This document shows, in pieces, positions 23,498 through 32,539 of a stretch of DNA of 32,539 nt. Every line of letters starts with the position of its first letter. The first letter of the stretch is position 1. Made by a program: the position numbers and the translations under genes. The notes under the pieces are model-generated. The model did not search any database, was not told the DNA's origin, and was given only the letters and a program-made list of their open reading frames with translations. Location: NCBI GenBank assembly GCA_020431405.1, contig JAGQIK010000547.1, positions 1 through 32,539 on the forward strand, written 5' to 3'. Origin of the DNA: Myxococcales bacterium (lineage in GTDB: Bacteria; Myxococcota_A; Polyangia; GCA-2747355).

Positions 23498-24034
23498 CTA
23501 CTCGCCCTGGGCCGCCTCGGGCGCGTCGCCCGGCTTCGCCTGGTAGCGCTTCGATCCCTTCGGACCGACGTTCTTGACGCGCGTCTCGATGACCGCGGCC
23601 TTGCCGCCGGCAGCCTCGAGCTTGCTCTTCGCCGACGCCGAGAACGAATGCGCCTGCACATCGAGCGCGTGACCCACATCGCCCTCGCCGAGGATCTTGA
23701 TCAGCTTCGACGAGCGCGGCACCAGACCGCGGTCGCTGAGCGTCTCGGGGGTCACCGACTCGCCGGCCTTGAAGACCTCGGCGATACGGCCAACGTTGAT
23801 CGCGTAGTAGTCGATGCGGAACGGGTTCTTGAAGCCGCGCTTGGGCACGCGCCGCTGCAGCGGCATCTGGCCACCTTCGAAGCCGACGGTGGTCTTGCCA
23901 CCGCTGCGGCTCTTCTGGCCCTTCTGGCCTTTGCCAGCCGTCGTGCCGTTGCCGCTGCCGGGGCCGCGGCCTTTACGTTTGCGCTTGTGCTTGGCGCCCT
24001 TGGGCGGTGCCAAGGTCGCGAGGGTGGTTCCCAT
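23498..24034 (-). CDS. rplO: 50S ribosomal protein L15
   Basis: A 178-residue protein, longer than the usual 145 or so because of a C-terminal Lys/Ala-rich extension (GSKRYQAKPGDAPEAAQGE). The core is typical: KRKGRGPGSGNGTTAGKGQKGQKSRSG, GFEGGQMPLQRRVPKRGF and the LKILGEGDV-like LIKILGEGDV. It starts 73 bp after rpmD. Confidence 0.97.
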   Translation of the reverse strand: MGTTLATLAPPKGAKHKRKRKGRGPGSGNGTTAGKGQKGQKSRSGGKTTVGFEGGQMPLQRRVPKRGFKNPFRIDYYAINVGRIAEVFKAGESVTPETLSDRGLVPRSSKLIKILGEGDVGHALDVQAHSFSASAKSKLEAAGGKAAVIETRVKNVGPKGSKRYQAKPGDAPEAAQGE

Positions 24035-24107
24035 GGGATTCCTCTACTGATCGGCCGGTAACCTAGCAGCACACATCGGCGTCTGCCAGAGCACCAACAA
24101 CTATTCG

Positions 24108-24293
24108 CTATTCGACTGGCTCGACGGTGACGAGGTGCTGGACCTTGACGATCATCCCGCGGATAGCGGGCGAATCTTCGAGGACGCGTGGGCGTCCCAT
24201 GCGCGTCAGGCCGAGCCCCTTGAGCGTGCGCTTCTGCCGCTCGGTGCGGCCGATACCGGAGCGCACCTGCGTGACTTTGAGCTTGAGGGCCAT
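24108..24293 (-). CDS. rpmD: 50S ribosomal protein L30
   Basis: A 61-residue protein of the usual short bacterial type: [26 protein letters not shown] and then the conserved [19 protein letters not shown]. It lies between rpsE (28 bp) and rplO. Confidence 0.96.
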   Translation of the reverse strand: MALKLKVTQVRSGIGRTERQKRTLKGLGLTRMGRPRVLEDSPAIRGMIVKVQHLVTVEPVE

Positions 24294-24321
24294 CGTTAGA
24301 TCTCCATACCTCTAGATCGTG

Positions 24322-24867
24322 CTAGCGCGCCGAAACGCGCTGCACACGTGCGACCTCGACGCCGCGCAGCGCCGCCGCCTGCTGCGGGCTACGCAGCTGC
24401 TGCAGTGCGTCGACCGTGGCGTGGATCACGTTGTGCGGGTTGTTGGTGCCGATGCACTTGGTCAGGATGTCCTGCACGCCCGCGACGTCCATCATCGCGC
24501 GCACCGGGCCGCCGGCGATGACGCCGGTACCAGGGCTCGCGGGACGCAGCAGCACGCGGCCAGCACCAAAGTGCCCGAGGGCCTCGTGCGGGATCGTGGT
24601 GCCGTCGAGCGGGATACGGAAGATCGCCTTCTTGGCCTTCTCCGTGCCCTTGCGGATCGCCTCGGGAACCTCGTTGGCCTTGCCCAACGCCGCGCCGACC
24701 CAACCGTTGCCGTTGCCGACGACGACGAGCGCGCTGAAGCTGAAGCGGCGACCGCCCTTGACGACCTTGGCGACGCGATTGATGTAGACGACTCGGTCGA
24801 TCAGCTCGCCGATGTCTTCGAAGTTAACGCCCACGATAGTAGATCTCTCCCCGTTCTCTCGCCCCAC
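24322..24867 (-). CDS. rpsE: 30S ribosomal protein S5
   Basis: A 181-residue protein with the S5 double-stranded RNA-binding core ([29 protein letters not shown]) and the C-terminal domain ([25 protein letters not shown]). The start is either GTG 24867 (no clear ribosome-binding site) or GTG 24834, 12 bases after GGGGAG, which would give 170 residues; both give a complete S5. The protein is in the spc order, between rplR and rpmD. Confidence 0.96.
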   Translation of the reverse strand: MGRENGERSTIVGVNFEDIGELIDRVVYINRVAKVVKGGRRFSFSALVVVGNGNGWVGAALGKANEVPEAIRKGTEKAKKAIFRIPLDGTTIPHEALGHFGAGRVLLRPASPGTGVIAGGPVRAMMDVAGVQDILTKCIGTNNPHNVIHATVDALQQLRSPQQAAALRGVEVARVQRVSAR

Positions 24868-24879
24868 GGCGACAGAGCG

Positions 24880-25242
24880 CTAGAAACTTAGTCCGCCCTC
24901 GCGGGCTGCCTCGGCGAGCGCACGCACTCGGCCGTGGTACTTGAAACCGTTGCGATCGAATACCACCGCCTCGACGCCCTTCTCTTTGCAGAGCGCTGCG
25001 ATCTTGGCGCCGACCTTCTTCGCCGCGTCGGTCTTGTTGAGACCCTCGACCTCGGCCGCCGAAGCTTTGCTGTTGGTCGTCGCCGTCGCGATGACGCGAT
25101 TCTCGATATCGTTGACAACCTGCACGCTGATGTGGCGCAGGCTGCGGAAGACGGTCAGGCGCGGGCGCTCCGCGGTGCCACGCATCTTCTTGCGAATGGC
25201 CTTCTTGCGGCTCACGCGAGCCTCTTGTCTCGTCTTGGCCAT
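24880..25242 (-). CDS. rplR: 50S ribosomal protein L18
   Basis: A 120-residue protein of normal length: basic N-terminus (RVSRKKAIRKKMRGTAERPRLTVFRSLRHISVQVV) that binds 5S rRNA, then TTNSKASAAEVEGLNKTDAAKKVG and the closing FDRNGFKYHGRVRALAEAAREGGL. It follows rplF by 9 bp. Confidence 0.97.
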   Translation of the reverse strand: MAKTRQEARVSRKKAIRKKMRGTAERPRLTVFRSLRHISVQVVNDIENRVIATATTNSKASAAEVEGLNKTDAAKKVGAKIAALCKEKGVEAVVFDRNGFKYHGRVRALAEAAREGGLSF

Positions 25243-25251
25243 GGCTGACTC

Positions 25252-25788
25252 CTAGTTCGCTCCGGCCTTGCCGACCTTGCGACGGATGTGCTCTTCGATG
25301 TACTTGATGCCCTTGCCCTTGTAGGGCTCGGGGGGCCGCTGACCGCGGATCACGGCGGCGAGCTGGCCGAGCGCTTCCTTGTCGTAGCCGCTGAGCTGGA
25401 TCTGGTTCTTCTCGACCTTGGCGTCGATGCCCTCGGGCAGCAGCACCTCGATGGGGTGCGAGTAGCCGAGCGAGAGGTTCAGCATGCGCCCTTTGACGTC
25501 GGCGCGATAACCAACGCCGTTGATCTCGAGCACGCGCGTGAAGCCGGTGCTGACGCCGGTGACCATGTTGGCCAGCAGCGCGCGCGCCAGACCGTGCATG
25601 GCGCGACCACGACGCGACTCGCTCTGCCGGTTGACCTGAAGCTTGCCGCTCTCGACCTGAATGTCGACGTCCGGCGGGACGGCGCGCGTGAGCGTGCCCT
25701 TCGGGCCTTTGACGGTGATCTCGCCGCCCTGGACCTTGACCTCCACCTTGGGAGGAACGTCGATGGCGAGCTTTCCAATGCGGGACAT
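25252..25788 (-). CDS. rplF: 50S ribosomal protein L6
   Basis: A 178-residue protein: MSRIGKLAIDVPPKVEVKVQGGEITVKGPKG, ARALLANMVTGVSTGFTRVLEINGVGYRA and the 23S-contact loop GQRPPEPYKGKGIKYIEEHIRRKVGKAG, all consensus. It lies 57 bp after rpsH; that spacer contains a CGGCGACAGAGCG string also found between rplR and rpsE. Confidence 0.98.
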   Translation of the reverse strand: MSRIGKLAIDVPPKVEVKVQGGEITVKGPKGTLTRAVPPDVDIQVESGKLQVNRQSESRRGRAMHGLARALLANMVTGVSTGFTRVLEINGVGYRADVKGRMLNLSLGYSHPIEVLLPEGIDAKVEKNQIQLSGYDKEALGQLAAVIRGQRPPEPYKGKGIKYIEEHIRRKVGKAGAN

Positions 25789-25845
25789 GATTGAGCTCCT
25801 TGCTCTCTCACCTCGGCGGCGACAGAGCGTCCTTACTTCTACGGG

Positions 25846-26244
25846 CTACCAGACCTCGCAGAGGACCTCGCCGCCGACAGACTCGCGACGCGCTTTGCGG
25901 TCGCTCATCACGCCTTTGGAGGTCGTGAGGATCGCGATGCCCTGGCCGCCGCGCACCACCGGAATCGACTGCTTGCCGACGTAGCGGCGCTGTCCCGGCT
26001 TGGAGATGCGCTTGAGCCCAGCGATGGCAGGACGGTGGTCCTGCGTCCACTTGAGCTCGACCATGAGCTGCGGGTGCTTGCCCTGCGTGACCTGCTGAGC
26101 GTCAGCGACGAAGCCCTCTTCTTTGAGGATATCGGCGATGCGCCCTTTGAGCCGCGAGTAAGGCATCTCGACGCGCGCTTTGCGCGACATGATGCCGTTG
26201 CGGATACGGGTCAGCATATCGGAGATGGGATCGGTCATACTCAT
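25846..26244 (-). CDS. rpsH: 30S ribosomal protein S8
   Basis: A 132-residue protein: [42 protein letters not shown] and the C-terminal [33 protein letters not shown], the usual S8 ending. Two starts (26244, or 26238 two codons on) are possible. In E. coli S8 represses the spc operon; I saw no obvious S8 target near rplE here. Confidence 0.98.
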   Translation of the reverse strand: MSMTDPISDMLTRIRNGIMSRKARVEMPYSRLKGRIADILKEEGFVADAQQVTQGKHPQLMVELKWTQDHRPAIAGLKRISKPGQRRYVGKQSIPVVRGGQGIAILTTSKGVMSDRKARRESVGGEVLCEVW

Positions 26245-26252
26245 CGGTTCGC

Positions 26253-26432
26253 CTACCAGCTCGACTTGACGACGCCGGGGATTTCACCGCGCAGCGCGAG
26301 GTTGCGAAAACAGATTCGGCACAGGTCGAATTTGCGGAGGTATCCCCGAGCGCGACCGCAGCGACCGCAGCGGTTGCGATGGCGCACCTGGAAGCGGTGC
26401 TTCTTGGGGACCATGTCGCATGTCTTAGCCAT
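26253..26432 (-). CDS. rpsN: 30S ribosomal protein S14, zinc-binding short form
   Basis: A 59-residue protein (ATG 26432), the short zinc type of S14: [20 protein letters not shown], then Cys22-x-x-Cys25 and Cys38-x-x-Cys41 ([32 protein letters not shown]), ending VKSSW. It is located between rplE and rpsH, its usual place, with 8-bp gaps on both sides. Confidence 0.96.
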   Translation of the reverse strand: MAKTCDMVPKKHRFQVRHRNRCGRCGRARGYLRKFDLCRICFRNLALRGEIPGVVKSSW

Positions 26433-26440
26433 GTCTGTCC

Positions 26441-27091
26441 TTACTTTCGGAACGGCATTCCCATGTGCCGCAGTAGCGCCCGGCCCTCTTCGTCGGTGCG
26501 CGCGCTCGTAACGATCGTGATGTTGAACCCCATGATCTTCTCGATCTTGTCGTAGTTGATCTCGGGGAAGATGATCTGCTCGCGGATGCCCATCGAGAAG
26601 TTCCCGCGGCCATCGAACGAGCGCGGCGAGATGCCCTTGAAGTCACGCGTGCGAGGCAGCGCGAAGGTCACTAGCCGATCGAAGAACTCGTACATGCGGT
26701 CTTTGCGCAGCGTCACCATGCAGCCGATGCGCATACCCTGACGCAGCTTGTAGATAGCGATCGAGCGACGCGCCTTGGTGATCACCGGCTTCTGTCCGGC
26801 GATGGCGGTCAGCTCGGCCGCGGCGGCGTCGAGCAGCTTCGGGTTGGTGATCGCTTCGCCGAGGCCGGCGTTGAGCGTGATCTTGAGGATGCGCGGCGCG
26901 GCCATCGGCGTGGAGTAGTTGAACTCCTTCATCAGCGCCGGCAGCACTTCCTCGTGATACTTGGTGCGCAGTCGCGGTGGATCGGCGCGCTTGACGAAGG
27001 CCTCGACCTTGTCCTTCTTGGCCTTCTTGCCGCCTTTGTCCTTGGAGGCCTTGGCAGCCTTCTGCTTCTGCTCTTTGGTTTCTTTCGCCAT
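26441..27091 (-). CDS. rplE: 50S ribosomal protein L5 with Lys-rich N-terminal extension
   Basis: A 216-residue protein. The L5 core starts at about residue 40 ([23 protein letters not shown]) and has [68 protein letters not shown] and the closing [16 protein letters not shown]. The first 36 residues are almost only Lys, Ala, Glu, Asp and Gln ([20 protein letters not shown]), beyond the usual length of about 180. The extension has the composition of a disordered tail. Confidence 0.97.
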   Translation of the reverse strand: MAKETKEQKQKAAKASKDKGGKKAKKDKVEAFVKRADPPRLRTKYHEEVLPALMKEFNYSTPMAAPRILKITLNAGLGEAITNPKLLDAAAAELTAIAGQKPVITKARRSIAIYKLRQGMRIGCMVTLRKDRMYEFFDRLVTFALPRTRDFKGISPRSFDGRGNFSMGIREQIIFPEINYDKIEKIMGFNITIVTSARTDEEGRALLRHMGMPFRK

Positions 27092-27156
27092 CGTTCAATC
27101 CATCCAGCTGCTCGCCGACGCGTTGGTAGCCGGCGGTCGTCGCTGGTGCAAAGCCT

Positions 27157-27471
27157 TTAGTCGAGGACCTCGCCCGTCTTCTTCGAGACGCGGGCCTTAC
27201 GACCGTCCTCGAGCCGCATCACACCCACTCGGCAAGGCGCCTGCGCCTTGGGGTCCCAGAGCATCACGTTCGAGAGGTTGATCGTGCCTTCCTTCTCGAT
27301 GATGCCGCCCTGCGGGTGCTTCTGGCTCGGGCGCACGTGCTTCTTGATGATGTTGACCTTCTCTACGGTCACGCGGTTCTTCTTCGGATGCACGGCGAGC
27401 ACGCGACCACGACGGCCGATGTCCTTGCCTGCGACCACGACGACCTCGTCGCCTTTACGGATATGGGACAT
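27157..27471 (-). CDS. rplX: 50S ribosomal protein L24
   Basis: A 104-residue protein with the KOW motif at the start ([32 protein letters not shown]), then [19 protein letters not shown] and a C-terminal [24 protein letters not shown] 27471 overlaps the rplN stop by one base (TGATG). The longer open frame upstream is shadow of rplN. Confidence 0.97.
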   Translation of the reverse strand: MSHIRKGDEVVVVAGKDIGRRGRVLAVHPKKNRVTVEKVNIIKKHVRPSQKHPQGGIIEKEGTINLSNVMLWDPKAQAPCRVGVMRLEDGRKARVSKKTGEVLD

Positions 27472-27839
27472 CACAGCACCTCTGGCGCGAGCGAGATGAT
27501 CTTCATGAACTTGCGCGCGCGCAGCTCGCGAGCGACCGGTCCGAAGATGCGGGTTCCGATCGGCTCTTTGGCCTGGTTGATCAAGACGGCCGAGTTGACG
27601 TCGAAGCGGATGTAGCTGCCGTCGGGCCTCGGGATCTCCTTGGCCGTCCGCACGATCACCGCCTGCATCACCTCGCCCTTTTTGACCTTCGCCCCCGGCA
27701 TCGCCTCCTTGACGGAGACGACGACGATGTCGCCGACCGACGCGTACTTGCGCTTCGAGCCGCCGAGCACCTTGATGCACATCAGCTTCTTGGCACCCGA
27801 GTTGTCCGCGACGTCGAGGACGGTCTGCATCTGGATCAT
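27471..27839 (-). CDS. rplN: 50S ribosomal protein L14
   Basis: The standard 122 residues: [59 protein letters not shown] and [28 protein letters not shown], all consensus. It binds 23S rRNA near the subunit interface. It follows rpsQ by 16 bp. Confidence 0.98.
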   Translation of the reverse strand: MIQMQTVLDVADNSGAKKLMCIKVLGGSKRKYASVGDIVVVSVKEAMPGAKVKKGEVMQAVIVRTAKEIPRPDGSYIRFDVNSAVLINQAKEPIGTRIFGPVARELRARKFMKIISLAPEVL

Positions 27840-27855
27840 CGGTCTAGTCCTGTGT

Positions 27856-28158
27856 CTATTTCGGGCGCTCGACGAGCTGCTGGACGCGCCAGCGCTTGTC
27901 TTTGCTTCGGGGGCGGTCCTCGACGATGCGCACGGTGTCGCCGGTGCGATACTCGTTGCGCTCGTCGTGGGCCTTGTAACGGGTCTTGCGCAGCACGAAC
28001 TTGGCGTACGTGCGGTGCTTGACGCGCTGAGTGACCTCGACCACGACGGTCTTGTCCATCTTGTCGCTGCGGATCACGCCCTGCAGCACGCGGCGCTTAC
28101 CGCGCTCGTGCGTGCCCGTCTCTGGGGCGGTCTGCGTCTGCGTTTGCGCTTCGCTCAT
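27856..28158 (-). CDS. rpsQ: 30S ribosomal protein S17
   Basis: A 100-residue protein; the core ([49 protein letters not shown]) is S17, with the [25 protein letters not shown] ending. The first 18 residues (a Gln/Thr-rich [20 protein letters not shown]) form an extension beyond the usual 84 or so. It follows rpmC by 4 bp. Confidence 0.97.
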   Translation of the reverse strand: MSEAQTQTQTAPETGTHERGKRRVLQGVIRSDKMDKTVVVEVTQRVKHRTYAKFVLRKTRYKAHDERNEYRTGDTVRIVEDRPRSKDKRWRVQQLVERPK

Positions 28159-28162
28159 GGCT

Positions 28163-28375
28163 CTACTCCGACGCGTTCTGCTCGGTGCCGATCAGGCGCG
28201 CGCGCAGCACGGTTTTGACCTTGGCGAGATCGCGACGCTTGATGCGCAGCGAGCTCGTGTTCTCGAGCTGGTTGGTCGCGCGCTGCACGCGGAGGGTGTA
28301 AAGGTCCTCCGCCAGCTGGCGCGCCAGCGTCGTCAGTTCCTCGTCAGTGCGCTGACGGATCTCTTCAACTTTCAT
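28163..28375 (-). CDS. rpmC: 50S ribosomal protein L29
   Basis: I place the start at ATG 28375 (70 residues, [21 protein letters not shown]) because AGGA lies eight bases upstream; the ATG at 28384 and a longer open frame reaching into the hairpin spacer are less likely. Hallmarks are the two antiparallel helices and [29 protein letters not shown]. It is in its usual place between rplP and rpsQ. Confidence 0.96.
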   Translation of the reverse strand: MKVEEIRQRTDEELTTLARQLAEDLYTLRVQRATNQLENTSSLRIKRRDLAKVKTVLRARLIGTEQNASE

Positions 28376-28389
28376 CTCATTCATCCTGG

Positions 28390-28412
28390 GCCGCGGAGAG
28401 GTCTTCCGCGGC
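28390..28412. repeat. CCGCGG hairpin (type A) between rplP and rpmC
   Basis: GCCGCGGA (28390-28397), seven bases, TCCGCGGC (28405-28412): the same 8-bp arms as both hairpins at 23418-23473. It starts two bases after the rplP stop codon (28415-28417), reading leftward, and ends just before the rpmC ribosome-binding site. Confidence 0.85.
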
Positions 28413-28414
28413 AA

Positions 28415-28831
28415 CTACCTCAGCGACTCGCGCCCGATGATTCGCGTACCGACGGGCAGCTTGTGATGCGCCAGGCGGAACGCCTCGCGAGCGATCTCTT
28501 CCGAGACGCCCTCGATCTCGTACAGCACGCGTCCGGGCTTGACGACGCAGACCCACTCTTCAGGGTTGCCCTTGCCCTTACCCATGCGGACCTCGGCAGG
28601 CTTCTTCGAGATCGGCTTGTCAGGGAAGATGCGGATGTAGAGCCGCCCGCCGCGCTTGACGTGACGGTTGATGGCGATACGGGCCGCCTCGATCTGGCGC
28701 GCCGTAAGCCAGCCGCACGACGTCGCCTGCAAACCGAAATCGCCGAAGTCGACGCGGTTGCCGCCTTTGGCCTCGCCGCGCATGCGGCCTTTCATGGCCT
28801 TGCGGTATTTGACTCGTTTGGGAGAAAGCAT
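28415..28831 (-). CDS. rplP: 50S ribosomal protein L16
   Basis: A 138-residue protein of normal length: [88 protein letters not shown] and the C-terminal [10 protein letters not shown]. It lies near the A site of the 50S subunit. It follows rpsC by 8 bp. Confidence 0.98.
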   Translation of the reverse strand: MLSPKRVKYRKAMKGRMRGEAKGGNRVDFGDFGLQATSCGWLTARQIEAARIAINRHVKRGGRLYIRIFPDKPISKKPAEVRMGKGKGNPEEWVCVVKPGRVLYEIEGVSEEIAREAFRLAHHKLPVGTRIIGRESLR

Positions 28832-28839
28832 CGTAATTC

Positions 28840-29475
28840 CTAGAAGCGGCCGGTCGCCACGTCGCCCTTATAGATCCAGCACTTGACGCCGATGATGCCG
28901 TAGGTCGTCTTCGCCTCGGCGAAGCCGTACTCGACATCGGCGCGCAGCGTGTGCAGCGGCACGCGACCCTCGCGGTACCACTCGCGGCGCGACATCTCGG
29001 CGCCGCCGAGACGGCCAGCGCAGTGCACCTTGATGCCCTTGGCGCCGAACTTCATCGCCGTCTGCACCGACTTCTTCATCGCGCGACGGAACGCGACGCG
29101 ACGCTCGAGCTGCGTGGCGATGCTCTCGGCGACGAGCTGAGCGTTGACCTCGGCCTTGCGGACCTCTTGGATGTTGAGGAAGACCTCGTTGTCCGTGAGG
29201 CGCTGCACGTCCTTCTTGAGGGTCTCGACACCCGCGCCGCGCTTACCGATGACGATGCCGGGACGCGCGGTGTGGATGTTGATCTTCGCCTTGCTCGCCG
29301 CGCGCTCGACCTCGATCGCGCTCACGCCGGCATGGCTCAGCTTGCCCTTGATGAAGGTCTTAAGCTTGATGTCTTCGTGCAGCCACTTGGCGAAGTCCTT
29401 CTCCTGGTACCACTTCGAGGACCAGGTGCGGATGACGCCAAGGCGGAAGCCGACGGGATGTGTTTTCTGACCCAT
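28840..29475 (-). CDS. rpsC: 30S ribosomal protein S3
   Basis: A 211-residue protein: [22 protein letters not shown], the KH domain with [24 protein letters not shown], then [62 protein letters not shown] and [15 protein letters not shown]. All are consensus. It lies 6 bp after rplV. Confidence 0.98.
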   Translation of the reverse strand: MGQKTHPVGFRLGVIRTWSSKWYQEKDFAKWLHEDIKLKTFIKGKLSHAGVSAIEVERAASKAKINIHTARPGIVIGKRGAGVETLKKDVQRLTDNEVFLNIQEVRKAEVNAQLVAESIATQLERRVAFRRAMKKSVQTAMKFGAKGIKVHCAGRLGGAEMSRREWYREGRVPLHTLRADVEYGFAEAKTTYGIIGVKCWIYKGDVATGRF

Positions 29476-29481
29476 ATCTGA

Positions 29482-29826
29482 TCAATCCAACTCGTCATTG
29501 AGGACGATATTGATGTGGCTCGTCTTCTTGTTGATGCGCGTGGCGCGGCCCATGGCGCGCGGGCGCCAACGCTTGAGCGTCGGGCCCTGATCGACCGTGA
29601 CCTTCTCGACGACGAGATTGTCGGTGTCGACGCTGCCGCTGGACTTGTCCTCGGCGTTGGCGATGGCCGAGATGAGGACCTTCTTGAGCACCTCGGCGGC
29701 GCCCTTGTTGGCGAACATCAGGATGTTCACCGCCTCGTCGACGCGCTTGCCGCGGATCAGATCAGCCACCACACGCACTTTGCGCGGGGCGATTCGCTCG
29801 TACTTGAGCGTGGCGCTCGCCTGCAT
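29482..29826 (-). CDS. rplV: 50S ribosomal protein L22
   Basis: A 114-residue protein: [48 protein letters not shown], then the exit-tunnel loop ([29 protein letters not shown]). It sits 3 bp after rpsS in the usual order. Confidence 0.98.
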   Translation of the reverse strand: MQASATLKYERIAPRKVRVVADLIRGKRVDEAVNILMFANKGAAEVLKKVLISAIANAEDKSSGSVDTDNLVVEKVTVDQGPTLKRWRPRAMGRATRINKKTSHINIVLNDELD

Positions 29827-29829
29827 GGC

Positions 29830-30108
29830 TTAACGTCCCTTCTTGGCCTTGCGGTCGCCGGCGTGGCCGGTGAAGTGCCGCGTCGGCGCGAACTCGCCGA
29901 ACTTGTGGCCAACCATGTTCTCGGTGACGAACACCGGGATGAACTTCTTGCCCTGGTGCACGGCGAACGTCATGCCGACCATCTCGGGCGTGACCGTCGA
30001 GCGGCGCGACCAGGTCTTGATCACGCGCTTCGACTTGTTCTTATCCGCCTCGAGCACCTTCTTCATGAGGTGGTCGTCGACAAACGGACCTTTTTTGAGT
30101 GAACGCAT
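29830..30108 (-). CDS. rpsS: 30S ribosomal protein S19
   Basis: A 92-residue protein starting at ATG 30108 ([21 protein letters not shown]); the stop of rplB overlaps this ATG by one base (TAATG). Hallmarks are [56 protein letters not shown]. The larger open frame upstream is shadow of rplB. Confidence 0.98.
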   Translation of the reverse strand: MRSLKKGPFVDDHLMKKVLEADKNKSKRVIKTWSRRSTVTPEMVGMTFAVHQGKKFIPVFVTENMVGHKFGEFAPTRHFTGHAGDRKAKKGR

Positions 30109-30941
30109 TAGCCCTTCTTCCCACGTCGGCGAACGATCATCTGATCGGTGCGCTTGTTGTTGCGCGTGCGGGCGCCCTTGGATGGCTGGCCCCACGGGCT
30201 GCAGGGGTGTCGGCCGCCCGACGAACGTCCCTCGCCGCCGCCCATCGGGTGGTCGACCGGGTTCATCGTCACGCCGCGGTTGTGCGGACGGCGACCGAGC
30301 CAGCGCGTGCGACCCGCCTTGCCGTGCGGGATGTTGGAGTGCTGGCCGTTGCCAACCTGTCCAACCGTCGCGCGGCAATCGAGGTGAACGCGGCGAACCT
30401 CGCCCGAAGGCAGACGGACCTGCGCCCAGTCACCCTCTTTGGCCAGAAGCTGCGCGCCGCAACCGGCCGAGCGCACCATCTGCGCGCCGCCGCCGATCTT
30501 GAGCTCGACGTTGTGGATCACCGTGCCCTGCGGGATGTTGCGCAGCGGCAGCGAGTTGCCCGGCTTGATGTCGGCGCTGCGGCTCGAGACGACCTCGTCG
30601 CCAACCTTGAGCTTCGCCGGCGCGAGGATGTAGGCCTTCTCGCCGTCAGCGTAGTGCAGCAGCGCGATGTGCGCCGAGCGGTTGGGGTCGTACTGGATCG
30701 CCGCGACGGTGGCCGGCACCGAGACCTTGTGGCGACGGAAGTCGACCACGCGGTAGCGGCGCTTGTGACCGCCACCGCGGAAGCGCGACGTGATGCGGCC
30801 GTAGCTGTTGCGGCCACCCGAGCGCTTCTTGCCCCGCAGGAGGCCCTTCTCGGGCTTCTTCGAGCCCGAGATCTCGTCGAAGTCGTTGCAACCCGAGCCG
30901 CGGCGGCCCGGAGAAGTCGGCTTGTAGAGCTTGATTCCCAT
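30108..30941 (-). CDS. rplB: 50S ribosomal protein L2
   Basis: A 277-residue protein of usual length: [25 protein letters not shown] (a more variable start than the common K-P-T-S-P-G-R-R), [61 protein letters not shown], and the peptidyl-transferase region [19 protein letters not shown] with the conserved His. It is one of the core proteins of the 50S subunit. Confidence 0.98.
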   Translation of the reverse strand: MGIKLYKPTSPGRRGSGCNDFDEISGSKKPEKGLLRGKKRSGGRNSYGRITSRFRGGGHKRRYRVVDFRRHKVSVPATVAAIQYDPNRSAHIALLHYADGEKAYILAPAKLKVGDEVVSSRSADIKPGNSLPLRNIPQGTVIHNVELKIGGGAQMVRSAGCGAQLLAKEGDWAQVRLPSGEVRRVHLDCRATVGQVGNGQHSNIPHGKAGRTRWLGRRPHNRGVTMNPVDHPMGGGEGRSSGGRHPCSPWGQPSKGARTRNNKRTDQMIVRRRGKKG

Positions 30942-30980
30942 GATTCTCTATTCCTCAGACCAGCAGCGAAGAAGTCCCCC

Positions 30981-30999
30981 GCCGCCGCTAGCCGGCGGC
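30981..30999. repeat. GC hairpin enclosing the rplW stop codon
   Basis: GCCGCCG (30981-30987), CTAGC, CGGCGGC (30993-30999): a perfect 7-bp stem whose loop contains the rplW stop (30988-30990, CTA on this strand). The arms differ from the CCGCGG family, so it may be chance in GC-rich sequence. Confidence 0.5.
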
Positions 31000-31278
31000 A
31001 AAGAAATCAATGTCGCCCTCTGCGAGCGACACAATGGCCTTCTTCCACTTGGGGCGACGACCGACGTTGCGGCCGAGGCGCTTGAGCTTGCCGCGCACCA
31101 CCTGGGTGCGGACCGACTCGACCTTCACGTCGTAGATCGCCTCGACGGCGTCGCGGATCTCGATCTTGTTGGCGTCGAGAGACACCTCGAAGAGCACCTG
31201 CTGCAGGTTCTCGGACAGCTGAGTGCCCTTCTCCGTCAGCAGCGGCCGCTTGATGACCTCGCCCGGTTGCTTGCTCAT
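30988..31278 (-). CDS. rplW: 50S ribosomal protein L23
   Basis: A 96-residue protein from ATG 31278 ([21 protein letters not shown]), overlapping the rplD stop as ATGA. Hallmarks are the helix-strand core [41 protein letters not shown]. It lies at the tunnel exit, where trigger factor and SRP dock. Confidence 0.97.
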   Translation of the reverse strand: MSKQPGEVIKRPLLTEKGTQLSENLQQVLFEVSLDANKIEIRDAVEAIYDVKVESVRTQVVRGKLKRLGRNVGRRPKWKKAIVSLAEGDIDFFAAG

Positions 31279-31898
31279 GACAGACGCTCCTCGATGGCCT
31301 TGACGCTCGCCCGCGTGAGCACGAGCTTCGGGTAGCGCAGCAGGTCGTAGACGTTGAGCCCCTCGGGCGCGACGTACTTCGACGTGGCCAGGTTGCGCAC
31401 CGACTTCTGCAGGTCGGTGTTGCCGCTGTCGTCGACGATCAGACCGCTCTGCACGCCGACGTTGCCGAGCACGGCGATGGCGCGCTTGGTCTTGATCTCG
31501 CCGAGGGCGAGGTCCTCGAGCACGACGAGGTTGCCGTCGCGCGCGCGCAGCGACAGGGCGCTGATCAGCGCGCCGCGGCGCACCTTCTTGAGCACCTTCT
31601 TCTCGAAGTTGCGGGTGTTGCGCGGCCCGAAGACCGTGCCACCACCAACGAAGATCGGCGCGCGGATGCTGCCGTGGCGCGCGCGGCCGGTGCCCTTCTG
31701 GCGATAGATCTTGCGCGTCGAGCCCTGCACATCGGAGCGGCCTTTGGTGTGGGCCGTTCCGCGGCGGCGCGCGGCGCGCTGAGCGACGACCACCTCCCAC
31801 AGGAGGTGCTCTTTGACGGGCGCTGCGAACAGCTCGTCGGACAGCTCGATGGAGCCGACCTTCTCGCCCTGCATATTGACAACGTCGACGGATGCCAT
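31275..31898 (-). CDS. rplD: 50S ribosomal protein L4
   Basis: A 207-residue protein of usual length: [55 protein letters not shown] (the extended tunnel loop), [30 protein letters not shown], and the C-terminal [22 protein letters not shown]. In E. coli L4 represses the S10 operon. It directly follows rpsJ here; rplC, the normal gene in between, is absent. Confidence 0.98.
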   Translation of the reverse strand: MASVDVVNMQGEKVGSIELSDELFAAPVKEHLLWEVVVAQRAARRRGTAHTKGRSDVQGSTRKIYRQKGTGRARHGSIRAPIFVGGGTVFGPRNTRNFEKKVLKKVRRGALISALSLRARDGNLVVLEDLALGEIKTKRAIAVLGNVGVQSGLIVDDSGNTDLQKSVRNLATSKYVAPEGLNVYDLLRYPKLVLTRASVKAIEERLS

Positions 31899-31915
31899 GA
31901 CTAGCCTCTAGCGGC

Positions 31916-31936
31916 TACCGCGGGGGTTCCGCGGTA
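31916..31936. repeat. CCGCGG hairpin (type A variant) between rpsJ and rplD
   Basis: TACCGCGG (31916-31923), five bases, CCGCGGTA (31929-31936): a perfect 8-bp stem in the 43-bp spacer where rplC would normally lie. The core CCGCGG is shared with the hairpins at 23418-23473 and 28390-28412. Confidence 0.8.
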
Positions 31937-31941
31937 CCGGT

Positions 31942-32250
<309 letters not shown>

Positions 32251-32259
32251 ACCTTATCT

Positions 32260-32539
32260 CTACTTCTCGTCGAGGATCTCGGTCACGACGCCGGCGCCGA
32301 CGGTGCGGCCACCTTCGCGGATAGCGAAGCGCAGGCCCTTCTCGCAGGCGATCGGCGAGAGCAGCTCGACCTCGAAGGTCGTGTTGTCGCCGGGCATAAC
32401 CATCTCGACGCCTTCCGGCAACTGCACCGCACCGGTCACGTCGGTCGTACGGAAGTAAAACTGCGGACGGTAGCCGCGCAGGAACGGGGTATGACGACCG
32501 CCCTCGTCCTTGCTCAACACATACACTTCGCTCTCGAAC
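32260..32539 (-). CDS. tuf: Elongation factor Tu, C-terminal part (runs off the window)
   Basis: The frame is open to the window edge. The visible 92 residues are domain 3 of EF-Tu: [47 protein letters not shown] and the end [22 protein letters not shown]-Tu delivers aminoacyl-tRNA to the ribosome. It is 9 bp upstream of rpsJ, the common str-S10 junction. Confidence 0.97.
   Translation of the reverse strand, partial: FESEVYVLSKDEGGRHTPFLRGYRPQFYFRTTDVTGAVQLPEGVEMVMPGDNTTFEVELLSPIACEKGLRFAIREGGRTVGAGVVTEILDEK

Overview
The window is GC-rich bacterial DNA, with most codons ending in G or C. It most likely comes from a myxobacterium or relative (Myxococcota, old Deltaproteobacteria). This rests on gene content, not on a search: a zinc-ribbon plus PilZ protein of a type common in myxobacteria, a Gly/Asp-rich tethered lipoprotein, and FliO-FliP-FliQ-FliR-like export-gate genes next to ordinary housekeeping genes. 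Three blocks can be recognised.

Block 1 (1-9912) is a chromosomal SIS-domain gene followed by an integrated element of about 9 kb. A 12-bp direct repeat, CTACTTCCAGCG, lies at 899-910 and again at 9901-9912. The right copy is the last three codons and stop of an ABC-2 permease gene, so the element entered the 3' end of that gene and left it intact. Before insertion the SIS gene and the permease gene converged with 3 bp between their stop codons. The element carries a tyrosine recombinase next to the left repeat, a replication-initiator-like protein whose gene contains an iteron-like repeat cluster (candidate origin), a free-standing TSCPD (ribonucleotide reductase tail) protein, two excisionase-like HTH proteins, its own sigma-70-family factor, a GT-A glycosyltransferase, a protein with the phage-type 'AGRW...NGKHRLAA' signature, a protein made of a duplicated helical unit, and several unknown proteins. 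Three leftward operons can be traced by ATGA/GTGA/TGATG overlaps; one gene runs rightward. I see no capsid, terminase, tail, lysis or relaxase gene. It therefore looks like a satellite-like or otherwise minimal integrative, self-replicating element, not a full prophage or conjugative element.

Block 2 (9901-18362, all leftward) is chromosomal: an ABC-2 exporter whose ATPase is broken by a one-base frameshift at the signature motif, the fliO-fliP-fliQ-fliR type III export gate, a repeat-filled 505-bp spacer, a Zn-ribbon/PilZ protein, an OB-fold-like lipoprotein, an outer-membrane beta-barrel protein and a short-chain dehydrogenase.

Block 3 (18398-32539, all leftward) is the fused S10-spc-alpha ribosomal cluster, read from tuf (right edge) to rplQ. 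The order is canonical except that rplC (L3), adk, infA (IF-1) and rpsD (S4) are absent from their usual slots. The spacers of this cluster hold two small families of hairpin repeats: CCGCGG-armed hairpins at rpsJ/rplD, rpmC/rplP and twice at rplO/secY, and hairpins with a constant CGCTGACGCG centre (minus strand) in the rpmJ/rpsM leader and twice in the rpsK/rpoA spacer. Three of the four empty slots contain such hairpins or short tandem repeats.

The points most worth a second look are the integrated element (candidate origin inside the initiator gene, own sigma factor, shared upstream motif of its two HTH genes), the hairpin families and missing genes of the ribosomal cluster, and the frameshifted ABC ATPase.
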